Part shown: positions 40,813 to 49,248 of the stretch, in pieces | Layout of the letters: each line of letters begins with the position of its first letter | Numbering within the stretch: the stretch's first letter is position 1 | Assembly (NCBI GenBank): GCA_045535505.1 | Contig: JAZSLU010000028.1 | Span: forward strand, 25,918-89,917 | Reading direction: 5' to 3' | DNA length: 64,000 nt | Source: CAKSST01 sp045535505 | GTDB taxonomy: Bacteria > Bacillota > Clostridia > Oscillospirales > Acutalibacteraceae | Position numbers and translations under genes: made by a program | The notes under the pieces: generated by a model | What the model saw: the letters and a program-made list of their open reading frames with translations, nothing else | Databases searched by the model: none | What the model was told of the DNA's origin: nothing

Positions 40813-42345
40813 TTATTCCTCCTTTGCCTTTGTTTTGGTCATTAACAAACCAATTTCTTCTTTGGTGGCTGTTCTACCGTCAACAATGCCTGTAACAGCA
40901 CCGCCGCCGATAACCAAAATTCTATCACACAATTCAATCAAAACGTCAAGGTCTTCACCGACAAAAATGACGGCAACGCCTTTTTCTTTTTGCTCGTTAA
41001 GCAGGTTATATATTGTGTAAGACGAGTTAATGTCAAGCCCTCGTACAGGATATGCCGCCATTAAAACGGTGGGAGCTGCCGCAATTTCACGCCCAACAAG
41101 CACCTTTTGAACGTTGCCTCCCGACAGTCTTCTTACTGGGGTATTTTCGTTAGGGGTTACAACCTCAAGCTCATCGATGATATGCAAGGCAAGGTCTTTA
41201 GGGGCTTTGCGCTCCAAAAACATTGAATTGCCTTTTTTATAACTTCTGAGCATCATATTGTCAACAATATCCATATTGCCTACAAGACCCATACCCAAAC
41301 GGTCTTCGGGAACGAAGGAAAGGCGAACACCAAGCTCACGAATCTGCAAGGGCGTTTTATCTTTTAAATTATCCTGTGTGTTTGTTTTGGGGTTGTTATA
41401 AAGTATTTCGCCGCAGTTAATATGTTGCAAACCTGCGATTGCTTCAAGCAGCTCACGCTGACCTGAACCCGCAATTCCTGCTATGCCCAAAATTTCGCCT
41501 GCACGTGCCGTAAAAGACACATCGTCCAAAACCTTAATGCCATCGCGGTTAACACAGTCAAGATGTGAAACAATCAGTCTATCAACTGTGCCTTTAGGCT
41601 CACTGCGCTCGATGTTGAGTGAAATCTTTTTGCCCACCATCATTTCGGTAAGCTCGGACTCGCTTGTTTGGGCAGTATTTACCGTGCCGATATATTCACC
41701 TTTACGCAAAACGGCAACCTTATCTGAAAGTGAAAGCACCTCATGAAGTTTGTGAGTAATTATAATAATTGATTTGCCATCGTCACGCATACGGCGCAAA
41801 ACGGCAAACAATTTTTCGGTTTCCTGAGGGGTTAAAACAGCAGTGGGCTCGTCCAAAATAAGAATATCTGCACCGCGATAGAGCACCTTTATAATTTCAA
41901 CCGTCTGCTTTTCGGAAACGCTCATTTCGTGAATTTTTTTGAGCGGTTCAATCTCAAAGCCGTATTTTGCGCTTATCTGCTCAACCTTTTTGGCAGCTTC
42001 TTTTATACTGAACTTTGTTTTTTCATCAAGACCTAAAATTATATTTTCAGTTGCACTGAACACATCAACAAGTTTAAAATGCTGATGTATCATACCGATT
42101 TTATAATTGAAGGCATCTTTGGGAGAACGAATTACAACCTCTTGGCCGTCAATGAAAATTTGACCCTCATCGGGAAAATAAATGCCCGATATCATATTCA
42201 TCAAGGTAGTCTTACCGCTTCCGTTTTCACCCAAAATAGACAAAATTTCGCCGCGGTTAACCTTTAAGTTAACGTTTTTGTTAGCAACCACGCTACCGAA
42301 GGTTTTAGTAATATTTTTAAGTTCAATAGCTGTTTTTTCGGCCAA
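40813..42345 (-). CDS. Nucleoside ABC transporter ATP-binding protein (NupO-like)
   Basis: A 510-residue tandem ATPase of the sugar/nucleoside class. First module: Walker A LGENGSGKTTLMN (about residue 35), ILDEPTAVLTPQE. Second: GIAGSGQRELLEAIAGL (a degenerate P-loop, as usual in this class) and LSGGNVQKVLVGREIA; its Walker B region reads AYPVRGLDINS, where an acidic residue of the usual DEPTRGLD form is replaced. Start at TTG 42345, because GGGAGG lies 8 nt upstream and the conserved sequence begins there; the upstream codons are intergenic. An intercistronic stem-loop separates it from the binding-protein gene. Confidence 0.92.
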   Translation of the reverse strand: MAEKTAIELKNITKTFGSVVANKNVNLKVNRGEILSILGENGSGKTTLMNMISGIYFPDEGQIFIDGQEVVIRSPKDAFNYKIGMIHQHFKLVDVFSATENIILGLDEKTKFSIKEAAKKVEQISAKYGFEIEPLKKIHEMSVSEKQTVEIIKVLYRGADILILDEPTAVLTPQETEKLFAVLRRMRDDGKSIIIITHKLHEVLSLSDKVAVLRKGEYIGTVNTAQTSESELTEMMVGKKISLNIERSEPKGTVDRLIVSHLDCVNRDGIKVLDDVSFTARAGEILGIAGIAGSGQRELLEAIAGLQHINCGEILYNNPKTNTQDNLKDKTPLQIRELGVRLSFVPEDRLGMGLVGNMDIVDNMMLRSYKKGNSMFLERKAPKDLALHIIDELEVVTPNENTPVRRLSGGNVQKVLVGREIAAAPTVLMAAYPVRGLDINSSYTIYNLLNEQKEKGVAVIFVGEDLDVLIELCDRILVIGGGAVTGIVDGRTATKEEIGLLMTKTKAKEE

Positions 42346-42426
42346 TTTATTTTCCTCCCAATGTTTTAGTAATTTAAAAATCACTTTATTATTAAAATAC
42401 TTTTTAAAGCACTAAAAAGAAATTTG

Positions 42427-42454
42427 GGCGGGACAAAACATAATGCCCCGCCCT
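42427..42454 (-). other. Intercistronic stem-loop between binding protein and ATPase genes
   Basis: GGGCGGG (42427-42433) pairs with CCCGCCC (42448-42454), extended by outer AAATTT pairs. It lies in the 126-nt gap between the binding-protein and ATPase genes. Such structures often act as partial terminators or 3'-end stabilisers so that the binding protein is made in excess. The T-run after it is weak. Confidence 0.6.
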
Positions 42455-42471
42455 TAAAAATTTCCAAATGA

Positions 42472-43740
42472 TTAGAACTTCTCGTTAAGGAGAGTGATAC
42501 CGTCAATTCTTACATCGAAGTAAGGAGCTGAACGATACTCAGACTCATGGAAGAAGCCATCACTAACTGCCTCTGTATCAGCTGTGAAAGCAGCATCTGT
42601 GTCAACATCTGCTTTGTAAGTAGTAAGAGCTTTACCACCTACAGTGATGAAATCTTCTTTATCAGTATCAAATACTTTAACTGTACCGTCTTTGAGTTCT
42701 TTAACAGCCTGCTGGATAGCTTCGATTGTGCCTTCGGCAGCAACGTCTTGGTTGATACCGGTAAGAACAACTGAGCCTTCTGCAATGCCGCCGCACCAGT
42801 CAGCATCGATTGCTTTTTCGTTGATTACACAACCGATGATGTAGTTGTAATAAGCAGTCCAGTCGATACGTGAAGAAACGATAAATGTTTCGGGGCAAGC
42901 ATCATAGGTTGCACCGTTGTATGAAACGTTGGGGATACCTGCGGCTTCGCAAGCAGAAGGAGCGCCCATTGAGTCAGCGTGCTGGCTGATAAGTTTGCAA
43001 TCTCTTGCGATAAGAGCTTCAGCAGCATTCTTTTCTTCTGTTGCATCATACCAAGAACCTGTGAACTGAACGTCCATAGTTACTGTGGGGCAAACTGATT
43101 TTGCGCCGAGGTAGAAAGAGGTGTAACCTGAAATAACTTCAGCATAAGTGAAAGCGCCTACATAGCCGATTTTTGCTTCTTCGGCTGTAAATTTGCCAGC
43201 TTCAATCATCTCGTTGAGTTTCATACCTGCTGCAATACCTGCAAGGTAACGACCCTGGAAGATTGATGCGAAAGCATTGTGATAGTTATCAAGCCCTTCT
43301 GTATGTGCTTTTGTACCTGTTGCATGGCAGAACTGTACTTCGGGGAACTCTTTAGCAGCTTTAATCATGAAATCTTCATGACCGAAAGAGTTAGCGAAAA
43401 CGATGTCACAACCCTGGTCAACAAGGTCTTTTGCAGCAACGTAGCATTCGTCGCCTTCGGGTACGTTAACTTTAACAACTACCTGCTCATCCTTAAGACC
43501 TGCAACCTTTTTAACAGAATCAACTGCGTTGAGGAAGTTAAGGTCATAAGTTGAGTTTTCGTCGTGGAGGCAGATGAAACCGATTTTGAAGTCTTCAGGA
43601 ACTTCGTAATCTGCTTTAATTTCAACTGCTTCGATGGGTGAACCGCTCATGCCGAGCAATTCGTCGTTGTTAGCTTTGCCGCAACCTGCAAATGCAAGTA
43701 CCATAGCAAGAGCCAAAACAAGTGCGAGAATCTTTTTCAT
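42472..43740 (-). CDS. BMP-family nucleoside-binding lipoprotein (NupN-like)
   Basis: A 422-residue secreted lipoprotein: signal peptide KKILALVLALAMVLAFAGC with the lipobox cysteine at about residue 20, then a BMP/PnrA-type binding domain (FKIGFICLHDENSTYD, FANSFGHEDFM, SIFQGRYLAGIAAGM, GYVGAFTYAEVISGY, ISQHADSMGAPSACEAAG). It captures purine nucleosides outside the cell and passes them to the permeases. Codon usage is noticeably more GC-rich and regular than its neighbours, as expected for a highly expressed gene. RBS CAGGAGGAAAACAAA. The second gene of the operon, after xpt. Confidence 0.93.
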   Translation of the reverse strand: MKKILALVLALAMVLAFAGCGKANNDELLGMSGSPIEAVEIKADYEVPEDFKIGFICLHDENSTYDLNFLNAVDSVKKVAGLKDEQVVVKVNVPEGDECYVAAKDLVDQGCDIVFANSFGHEDFMIKAAKEFPEVQFCHATGTKAHTEGLDNYHNAFASIFQGRYLAGIAAGMKLNEMIEAGKFTAEEAKIGYVGAFTYAEVISGYTSFYLGAKSVCPTVTMDVQFTGSWYDATEEKNAAEALIARDCKLISQHADSMGAPSACEAAGIPNVSYNGATYDACPETFIVSSRIDWTAYYNYIIGCVINEKAIDADWCGGIAEGSVVLTGINQDVAAEGTIEAIQQAVKELKDGTVKVFDTDKEDFITVGGKALTTYKADVDTDAAFTADTEAVSDGFFHESEYRSAPYFDVRIDGITLLNEKF

Positions 43741-43788
43741 TTTGTTTTCCTCCTGAAATTTTTTATGTAAATTTTTTTACAGGCATTT

Positions 43789-44358
43789 TTAGCGGAACTT
43801 AATTGTTCCTTCGTTCATTTGGTCAACGATTGCAAGTGATTCTATGCGATAGCCTTTTTCTCTTAACGCATCGCCGCCACCCTGAAAGCCTTTTTCAATA
43901 GCGCAAGTGGCACCGACTATTTTAGCGCCAGCTTGCTCGATAATATCAATAAGACCTTCAAGCGCCTTGCCGTTTGCAAGAAAATCGTCAACTATGACTA
44001 TTTTATCTTCGGGCTTTATGTAATCTTTAGGGACCGAAATGATATATTCTTTTTTATGCGTAAAAGAATAAACCTTTGAAGTGTAAACCTCGCCCGAAAC
44101 GTTTGCGGTTTTATTTTTTTTGGCAAAAACAACGGGAACGCTCATCACAATACCTGCGGCGGTTGCGATTGCAATACCCGATGCCTCAACCGTTAAAATT
44201 TTAGTAACCTTGTCAAGCGCATATATACGCTTAATTTCTTCACCCATTTTTAAAAGGAAAGCTGTATCAAGTTGCTGATTTAAAAAAGAGCCGACCTTAA
44301 GAATATTACCCCCGAGCACAGTGCCCTCAGAAACAATTTTTTCTTCGAGTAATTTCAT
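43789..44358 (-). CDS. xpt: Xanthine phosphoribosyltransferase
   Basis: Converts xanthine and PRPP to XMP for salvage to GMP. The 189-residue type I PRTase has TVEASGIAIATAAG (about residues 54-67), VPVVFAKKNK, and the PRPP loop DKIVIVDDFLANGKAL (about 122-137), as in B. subtilis Xpt. It heads the operon with the nucleoside transporter, so import and salvage are expressed together. The 5' leader is only about 45 nt, too short for the guanine riboswitch that controls xpt-pbuX in Bacillus. Confidence 0.95.
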   Translation of the reverse strand: MKLLEEKIVSEGTVLGGNILKVGSFLNQQLDTAFLLKMGEEIKRIYALDKVTKILTVEASGIAIATAAGIVMSVPVVFAKKNKTANVSGEVYTSKVYSFTHKKEYIISVPKDYIKPEDKIVIVDDFLANGKALEGLIDIIEQAGAKIVGATCAIEKGFQGGGDALREKGYRIESLAIVDQMNEGTIKFR

Positions 44359-44411
44359 AAAGCCAACCCTCCTTGGAGTTTGTTATAAAACCAACATATA
44401 AATATATATTT

Positions 44412-44440
44412 ATCTTATCAAAACAGTCGCCAAAAGTCAA
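44412..44440 (-). promoter_or_regulatory. Sigma-A promoter of xpt-nup, with overlapping AT palindrome
   Basis: Minus strand TTGACT (complement of 44435-44440), 17-nt spacer, TAAGAT (complement of 44412-44417). A 16-bp palindrome ATAAATATATATTTAT (44398-44413) covers the -10 end and start site and could be an operator, though it is all A/T. Confidence 0.72.
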
Positions 44441-44472
44441 CGAAATATTGCATTATTTTTGCATTTTTATTA

Positions 44473-44512
44473 ATAAAAAAAATCACCCTGAAAAAATCGA
44501 TTTTCGGGGTGA
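44473..44512 (-). terminator. Terminator of asnS-asnA
   Basis: TCACCC (44483-44488) with GGGTGA (44507-44512), inner GAAAA/TTTTC pairs, and T8 following on the minus strand, 11 nt after asnA. Confidence 0.9.
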
Positions 44513-44522
44513 AAATTTTTGC

Positions 44523-45530
44523 TCACAACAACTGTATGCCTGCATCGGCACAAGTCTTTATCATATCATCAGGCCAAATTGAAACCTGCACTTCGCCTAT
44601 ATGGGCTTTTTCAAGCAGCAGCATACAAACCCTTGACTGACCTATGCCTCCGCCTATTGTAAGGGGCAAAACATCATTTAAAACATCTTGATGGTACGGA
44701 TATTTTAGGCGGTCTGTTTTATTATCTTCTTCTAATTGGCTCATTAAAGACTTGGAATCTACACGAATTCCCATTGAAGAAAGCTCTAAAGCGTTATCTA
44801 AAACGGGATTATAAAACAAAATATCGCCGTTTAGCGCCCAATCGTCATAGTCGGGCGCACGGTCATCGTGCTTTGCGCCGCTTTTAAGTTTACAACCGAT
44901 TTGAGAAATAAATACTGTACCATATTTTTTAACAATAGCATTTTCTCGCTCTTTACCCGTCATATTCGGGTACATATCTTCAAGTTCTTGTGAGGTTATA
45001 AAGTAAACATCTTTGCTTATTTTATGTTCAAGAACAGGAAACAGCTTATTAATTTCCTCTTTTGCACTTGCGATAGCCGCAACAATTTTTTTGACTGTGT
45101 CATACAAAAATTCTAAGGTGCGTTGTTCTTTTGTTATAACAGACTCCCAATCCCATTGGTCAACAAAAATACTATGAATGTTATCTACACTGTCATCACG
45201 ACGAAGCGCATTCATATCGGTATAAATGCCCTCCCCTGCAGGATAGCCATATCTATAAAGTGCGCAACGCTTCCATTTTGCAAGGGATTGCACAACCTCG
45301 GCAGTACCATCAATTTCTTTCATTGTGAAAGCAACCGTACGCTCAACACCGCTTAAATTATCGTTGATGCCGCTTTCTTGCGTAACGATAATAGGCGCCG
45401 TAACCCTATCCAGTTTTAATGCCTCTGCTAATTTTAACTGGACAACGTCTTTTATTTTTTTTATTGCAATTTGGGTTTCTCTTCCCGTCAGCTTTGACGA
45501 ATAACCCTTTGGAATTGTAAGGTTTCTCAT
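44523..45530 (-). CDS. asnA: Aspartate--ammonia ligase
   Basis: Makes asparagine from aspartate, ammonia and ATP. The 335-residue enzyme is related to class II aminoacyl-tRNA synthetases; recognised by APIIVTQESGINDNLSGVE (about residues 45-63), EVVQSLAKWKR, GIYTDMNALRRD (about 106-117), SIFVDQWDWE and the C-terminal GGGIGQSRVCMLLL. It starts 13 nt after the asnS stop, so both are read from the T-box-controlled transcript. This links asparagine synthesis to the charging level of tRNA-Asn. Confidence 0.96.
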   Translation of the reverse strand: MRNLTIPKGYSSKLTGRETQIAIKKIKDVVQLKLAEALKLDRVTAPIIVTQESGINDNLSGVERTVAFTMKEIDGTAEVVQSLAKWKRCALYRYGYPAGEGIYTDMNALRRDDSVDNIHSIFVDQWDWESVITKEQRTLEFLYDTVKKIVAAIASAKEEINKLFPVLEHKISKDVYFITSQELEDMYPNMTGKERENAIVKKYGTVFISQIGCKLKSGAKHDDRAPDYDDWALNGDILFYNPVLDNALELSSMGIRVDSKSLMSQLEEDNKTDRLKYPYHQDVLNDVLPLTIGGGIGQSRVCMLLLEKAHIGEVQVSIWPDDMIKTCADAGIQLL

Positions 45531-45543
45531 AATTTGCTCTACC

Positions 45544-46914
45544 CTATCTTATATTATTAACTGTTCTGGGGTACAAAATGACGTCACGGATGTTTGAAAT
45601 GCCTGTAGCATACATCAAAATACGTTCAAAGCCAAGACCGAAACCGCTGTGAGGAACAGAGCCGTATTTACGTAAATCAAGATAATCACCGTAAGCCGAA
45701 ATATCCATATTGCGTTCTTTCATAACAGTAATAAGTTTATCGTAATCTGCTTCACGCTCACTGCAACCTATGATTTCGCCAACTCCAGGCACGAGAAGGT
45801 CGGTTGCGGCAACAGTTTTTCCGTCATCGTTTTGTTTCATATAGAAAGCTTTGATATCCTTAGGATAATTGGTAAGGAAAACGGGCTTTTTGCAGATTTC
45901 TTCGGTTATATAACGCTCATGCTCTGTCTGCAAATCGCATCCCCATTCAACAGGATACTCAAACTCTTTGCCTGATTCTTTAAGCTTTTGTATAGCAGTT
46001 GTATAGTCCATAACCGCAAAATCATTTTCAACCACGCTTTTAAGCTTATCTTTAAGACCTTTTTCAAAACGTTGCTCAAAGAAATCAAGCTCGTCAGGAC
46101 ATTTATCAAGAACCTCTTTGATAACCGATTTTATCATATCTTCGGCTACTTCCATAATATCTTCAAGCTCTGCAAAGGCAACCTCAGGCTCAATATGCCA
46201 AAACTCTGCAACATGGCGAGGAGTGTTGCTGTTTTCGGCACGGAAACTTGGACCGAAGGTGTAAATTTTGCCAAGACCCATTGCGGCAACCTCACCCTCA
46301 AGCTGACCGGAAACCGAAAGACCTGCCTGTTTGCCAAAAAAGTCATCAGCGTAATATTCTTGCTCATTTTTATATTTATCGGAATAACCGATGGTTGTTA
46401 CCTTAAAGACCTCACCCGCACCCTCACAGTCGCTGCCTGTGATAAGAGGTGTGTTTATATAAACATAGCCGTTGCTCTGAAAATAATTGTGCAATGCATT
46501 TGCCATTACCGAGCGCACACGGAGCATAGCGTTAAAGGTGTTTGTACGAACACGAATGTGAGGAATTTCACGCAAGGTTTCAAGTTTTTGAAATTTTTTC
46601 TGCAAAGGATAATCACCGGGACAGTCACCGATAAGAGTAATTTCTTTTGCGGCAATTTCAACACCACCATTCATACCCTTGACCACGTCACCAACAACCT
46701 TTACCGATGCGCCAAGACGTGTACAAGCGGCATCAACAGCAAGATTTGATTTTTCAATAACAATCTGCAGATGTTTAAGTGACGTGCCATCATTAAGCTC
46801 TAAAAAAGCCATATTTTTTGAGTCGCGCGCGGTGCGCACCCAACCGCAAACGGTAACGCTTTTACCCAAAAATTCGCCAGAGCATAAAATTTTGTTAATG
46901 TCGGTATGTTTCAT
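45544..46914 (-). CDS. asnS: Asparaginyl-tRNA synthetase
   Basis: Charges tRNA-Asn. The 456-residue class IIb enzyme has an N-terminal OB anticodon domain (VTVCGWVRTARDSKNMAFLE), motif 2 (FRAENSNTPRHVAEFWHIEPE, about 225-245) and motif 3 (GFGLGFERILMYATG, about 425-440). The Asn in the motif-2 loop region (FRAENSNT) and overall length fit AsnRS rather than AspRS. RBS AAAGGAATATTTTT. The first gene of asnS-asnA, preceded by a T-box leader. Confidence 0.96.
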   Translation of the reverse strand: MKHTDINKILCSGEFLGKSVTVCGWVRTARDSKNMAFLELNDGTSLKHLQIVIEKSNLAVDAACTRLGASVKVVGDVVKGMNGGVEIAAKEITLIGDCPGDYPLQKKFQKLETLREIPHIRVRTNTFNAMLRVRSVMANALHNYFQSNGYVYINTPLITGSDCEGAGEVFKVTTIGYSDKYKNEQEYYADDFFGKQAGLSVSGQLEGEVAAMGLGKIYTFGPSFRAENSNTPRHVAEFWHIEPEVAFAELEDIMEVAEDMIKSVIKEVLDKCPDELDFFEQRFEKGLKDKLKSVVENDFAVMDYTTAIQKLKESGKEFEYPVEWGCDLQTEHERYITEEICKKPVFLTNYPKDIKAFYMKQNDDGKTVAATDLLVPGVGEIIGCSEREADYDKLITVMKERNMDISAYGDYLDLRKYGSVPHSGFGLGFERILMYATGISNIRDVILYPRTVNNIR

Positions 46915-47215
46915 AAAAATATTCCTTTCTTACTGACGGGACAAAAATAAAAACCCGTCCTATATTTTTATAGGACGGGCAAAATATTGCTCGCGGTACC
47001 ACCTATATTACCGAAAAAACCTCGGTCAACTTTACAGGGCAAATTACCCTTTTCCGCTTAACGCACGGTACGGCGCACCTACTAAGATAAATTCTTTTCA
47101 GATTGCGGCTAACGGGTGTTATTCGCAACAAGTCACTCTATGCGGCTTTCACCATCCCGCACTCGCTTTGAACGATACTTGTTGGTACTTCTCCCGATCA
47201 ACGCCTTTTTGTATC
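46915..47215 (-). promoter_or_regulatory. T-box leader, asparagine-specific
   Basis: A transcription-attenuating riboswitch that senses uncharged tRNA-Asn. The minus strand shows the Stem I apical element GATGGTGAAAGCC, a specifier AAC (complement of 47118-47120) followed by A, AGTA-type bulge, and the T-box core GGTGGTACCGCG (complement of 46992-47003) that pairs with the tRNA acceptor end. The terminator (46954-46964 with 46969-46979, then a T-run) lies 40 nt before asnS. AAC is an Asn codon, in agreement with the genes below it. Confidence 0.95.
46949..46979 (-). terminator. T-box terminator
   Basis: 11-bp stem CCCGTCCTATA / TATAGGACGGG, 4-nt loop, T5 after it on the minus strand. Its 5' arm overlaps the sequence needed for the antiterminator. 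Confidence 0.9.
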
Positions 47216-47221
47216 TTACAT

Positions 47222-47250
47222 ATTATATCCTCAATTTTTAACTTTGTCAA
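47222..47250 (-). promoter_or_regulatory. Sigma-A promoter of the T-box/asnSA operon
   Basis: Minus strand TTGACA (complement of 47245-47250), 17-nt spacer, TATAAT (complement of 47222-47227): a consensus promoter, start near 47215. Confidence 0.88.
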
Positions 47251-47254
47251 CAAA

Positions 47255-48394
47255 TTATAAATATTTTAAAAACAGTTCTTTCGCATCACTATACGGCAAA
47301 CAAACACGCCCACGCACAAAGCCGTCCCTACCGCCGCCACTTGATGAGGGAATAGTTTTAATTTGTTTTATAAGTTCGTTCATTTTTTCAGCCTCACCAC
47401 GCACCGCAAAGTTCAATGCATCGCCACTTTGGCACAAAACCGCACCATTACCCTCAAAAGCGTTTACACCTGCTGCCAGAGCGTTTGCGTCAATGCTTTG
47501 CTCAATCAATACGGTTTTTTCGCCTCTGTTTTGGGCTTGTTTTACTACCGTTTGGACATAAAGTGTTTTGTATTTTTCACATTCAAACTTTGCATCGTCA
47601 CGCTCTTTTGCCGCACGAGCAACCCCTTGTGCCGTTTGGTTGCGCTTGGCAGAAAGCGTCTGTTGTATATTATCGTTTTGCTCACAAATCATACGATAAT
47701 CGTCAAGTGCGTCAAGACCGCATACAGCCGTAATCCTTGTTCCGACTTTATATTTTATGCTGTCTATGATTTTTACTATGCCTACTTGTGCCGTGCACTC
47801 AACATGAGGCGCACAGCAAGCACAAGCATCGCAACCATCTATTGTAACAATACGAACCTTGCCATCAATTTCGACCTTGGCGCGATACTCTTTATCGATA
47901 ACTGTCTGATTTTCGTAAATGGTCGCAAAAACCTTATGATTTTGCAATATCCACATATTAACAGTATCTTCAATTTGTTTTATGCGCTCACAATCAAGTT
48001 CAACGTCGAGGTCACAGGTGAAAAAACCCTGCCCCATATGAAATCCGAAATTATTTGCGCCAAAAAGATTGTGCGCCGCGCCGCTTATCATATGCTCACC
48101 TGTATGGTTTTGCATTTTTCGCAATCTTTGATTCATATTGATACGGCCGCTTACCAAACTTTGCTCTTTTATTGCACTTTTGGTTTTGTGAATAATTTTG
48201 CCGTCTTTTTCAAAAACATCGACGACCTCAACATCATTCAATGTTCCTGTGTCGGCGCTTTGACCGCCGCCCTCGCCAAAAAAAGCGGTTCTATCAAGCA
48301 CAATTTCAAAATTTTCGTTATTTTTAGTGCACGACAGCACTTTTGCACTAAACTCACCCAAAAACGAGTTTTCGTAATATAATTTTTCTGTCAT
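47255..48394 (-). CDS. Alanyl-tRNA editing protein (AlaX-L type, with DHHA1)
   Basis: A 379-residue stand-alone editing protein that hydrolyses mischarged Ser- or Gly-tRNA-Ala. N-terminal AlaRS-like beta-barrel (FYGEGGGQ-type: RTAFFGEGGGQSADTG, about residues 35-50), then the zinc site with HTGEH (about 97-101) and CACCAPHVECT (about 190-200), and a C-terminal coiled coil plus DHHA1 domain ending in SSSGGGRDGFVRG. It overlaps the rph stop by one base (TAATG), so it is translated from the rph transcript. Confidence 0.9.
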   Translation of the reverse strand: MTEKLYYENSFLGEFSAKVLSCTKNNENFEIVLDRTAFFGEGGGQSADTGTLNDVEVVDVFEKDGKIIHKTKSAIKEQSLVSGRINMNQRLRKMQNHTGEHMISGAAHNLFGANNFGFHMGQGFFTCDLDVELDCERIKQIEDTVNMWILQNHKVFATIYENQTVIDKEYRAKVEIDGKVRIVTIDGCDACACCAPHVECTAQVGIVKIIDSIKYKVGTRITAVCGLDALDDYRMICEQNDNIQQTLSAKRNQTAQGVARAAKERDDAKFECEKYKTLYVQTVVKQAQNRGEKTVLIEQSIDANALAAGVNAFEGNGAVLCQSGDALNFAVRGEAEKMNELIKQIKTIPSSSGGGRDGFVRGRVCLPYSDAKELFLKYL

Positions 48395-49110
48395 TATTTT
48401 ACCTTTTCTACTGCTTCTTTTTGCATCTCAAAAAGCTCGTTTATACCTTTCTTTGCAAGGCTCAGCAAACTTATGAGTTCATCTTGTGAAAATGCACGTT
48501 CTTCGCCCGTGCCCTGCACCTCTATAAACGAGCCGCTTTCATCCATAATTACATTCATATCAACCTGTGCAGAGGAGTCTTCTTTATAGCATAAATCAAG
48601 AATAGGCAGGTTGTCATTAATGCCGACTGAAACGGCACCAACCTGATGCACTATGGGATTTTGTGAAAGTTTGCCCTCTTTAAGCCATTTGTTTACGCCG
48701 ATTTGCAAAGCAATCCAAGCGCCTGTTATGGATGCCGTACGTGTGCCGCCGTCCGCTTGTAAAACGTCACAGTCAATCCAGATTTTGTTTTCGCCTAAAA
48801 TTTCATAATCAACCGCATGACGCAAACTGCGACCTATAAGACGCTTAATTTCGGTTGAGCGCCCGTCAGGCTTTGAGGTTTCGCGCTTTTTGCGACCCTG
48901 TGTTGACGAGGGCAGCATAGCATATTCAGCCGTCAACCAGCCTTTTCCTGTACCTTCTAAAAAGGGCATTGTACCGGACTCTAACAGTGCAGTACACAAA
49001 ACAACCGTACCACCCCATTTTATGAGCACGCTGCCGCCTGTTGTATTTGTAAACTCAGGAACAATTTCGATATTTCTGAGCATATTATTTTCTCTGTTAT
49101 CGCAACGCAT
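48394..49110 (-). CDS. rph: Ribonuclease PH
   Basis: A phosphorolytic 3'-5' exoribonuclease that trims tRNA precursors. The 238-residue protein has the family core GSVLIKWGGTVVLCTA, GKGWLTAEYAMLPSSTQGR (about 57-75), RSTEIKRLIGRSLR (phosphate-binding arginines) and DVLQADGGTRTASITG. The usual N-terminal RPDGR is replaced by RCDNR. ATG 49110 has AGGAGATG upstream. Head of rph-alaX. Confidence 0.95.
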   Translation of the reverse strand: MRCDNRENNMLRNIEIVPEFTNTTGGSVLIKWGGTVVLCTALLESGTMPFLEGTGKGWLTAEYAMLPSSTQGRKKRETSKPDGRSTEIKRLIGRSLRHAVDYEILGENKIWIDCDVLQADGGTRTASITGAWIALQIGVNKWLKEGKLSQNPIVHQVGAVSVGINDNLPILDLCYKEDSSAQVDMNVIMDESGSFIEVQGTGEERAFSQDELISLLSLAKKGINELFEMQKEAVEKVK

Positions 49111-49139
49111 TTAAACATCTCCTACACCTTAATAAAAAA

Positions 49140-49168
49140 AATATACAATACCTTTTTAAAAAAGTCAA
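49140..49168 (-). promoter_or_regulatory. Sigma-A promoter of rph
   Basis: Minus strand TTGACT (complement of 49163-49168), 17-nt spacer, TATATT (complement of 49140-49145). Confidence 0.72.
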
Positions 49169-49177
49169 TTAATGCAC

Positions 49178-49206
49178 TTTACTTTTGTTGCCCGATATGC
49201 TAAAAT
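49178..49206 (+). promoter_or_regulatory. Promoter of the 94-residue gene (extended -10)
   Basis: TTTACT (49178-49183), 17-nt spacer, TAAAAT (49201-49206) preceded by TGC; back-to-back with the rph promoter. Confidence 0.72.
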
Positions 49207-49248
49207 ATTCGTTGTTAAAGATTTTTGTTTACGAGGAGGACCTGCAAA

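Noticed and set aside
40813..42345. Loss of function in the second ATPase module of the nucleoside transporter
   Set aside because: A degenerate second P-loop (GIAGSGQRE) is normal for this transporter class; the module is not broken.
44359..44522. Looked for a guanine/xanthine riboswitch upstream of xpt
   Set aside because: The promoter sits about 55 nt before the start codon, leaving no room for an aptamer, and no conserved purine-aptamer sequence is present.
45988..46749. 253-codon plus-strand frame opposite asnS
   Set aside because: Antisense shadow; no domain, no start signal, Cys/Phe/Lys bias typical of reverse-strand reading.
47363..48382. 339-codon plus-strand frame opposite the AlaX gene
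   Set aside because: Antisense shadow of a well-recognised gene; cysteine- and phenylalanine-rich translation, no ribosome site.
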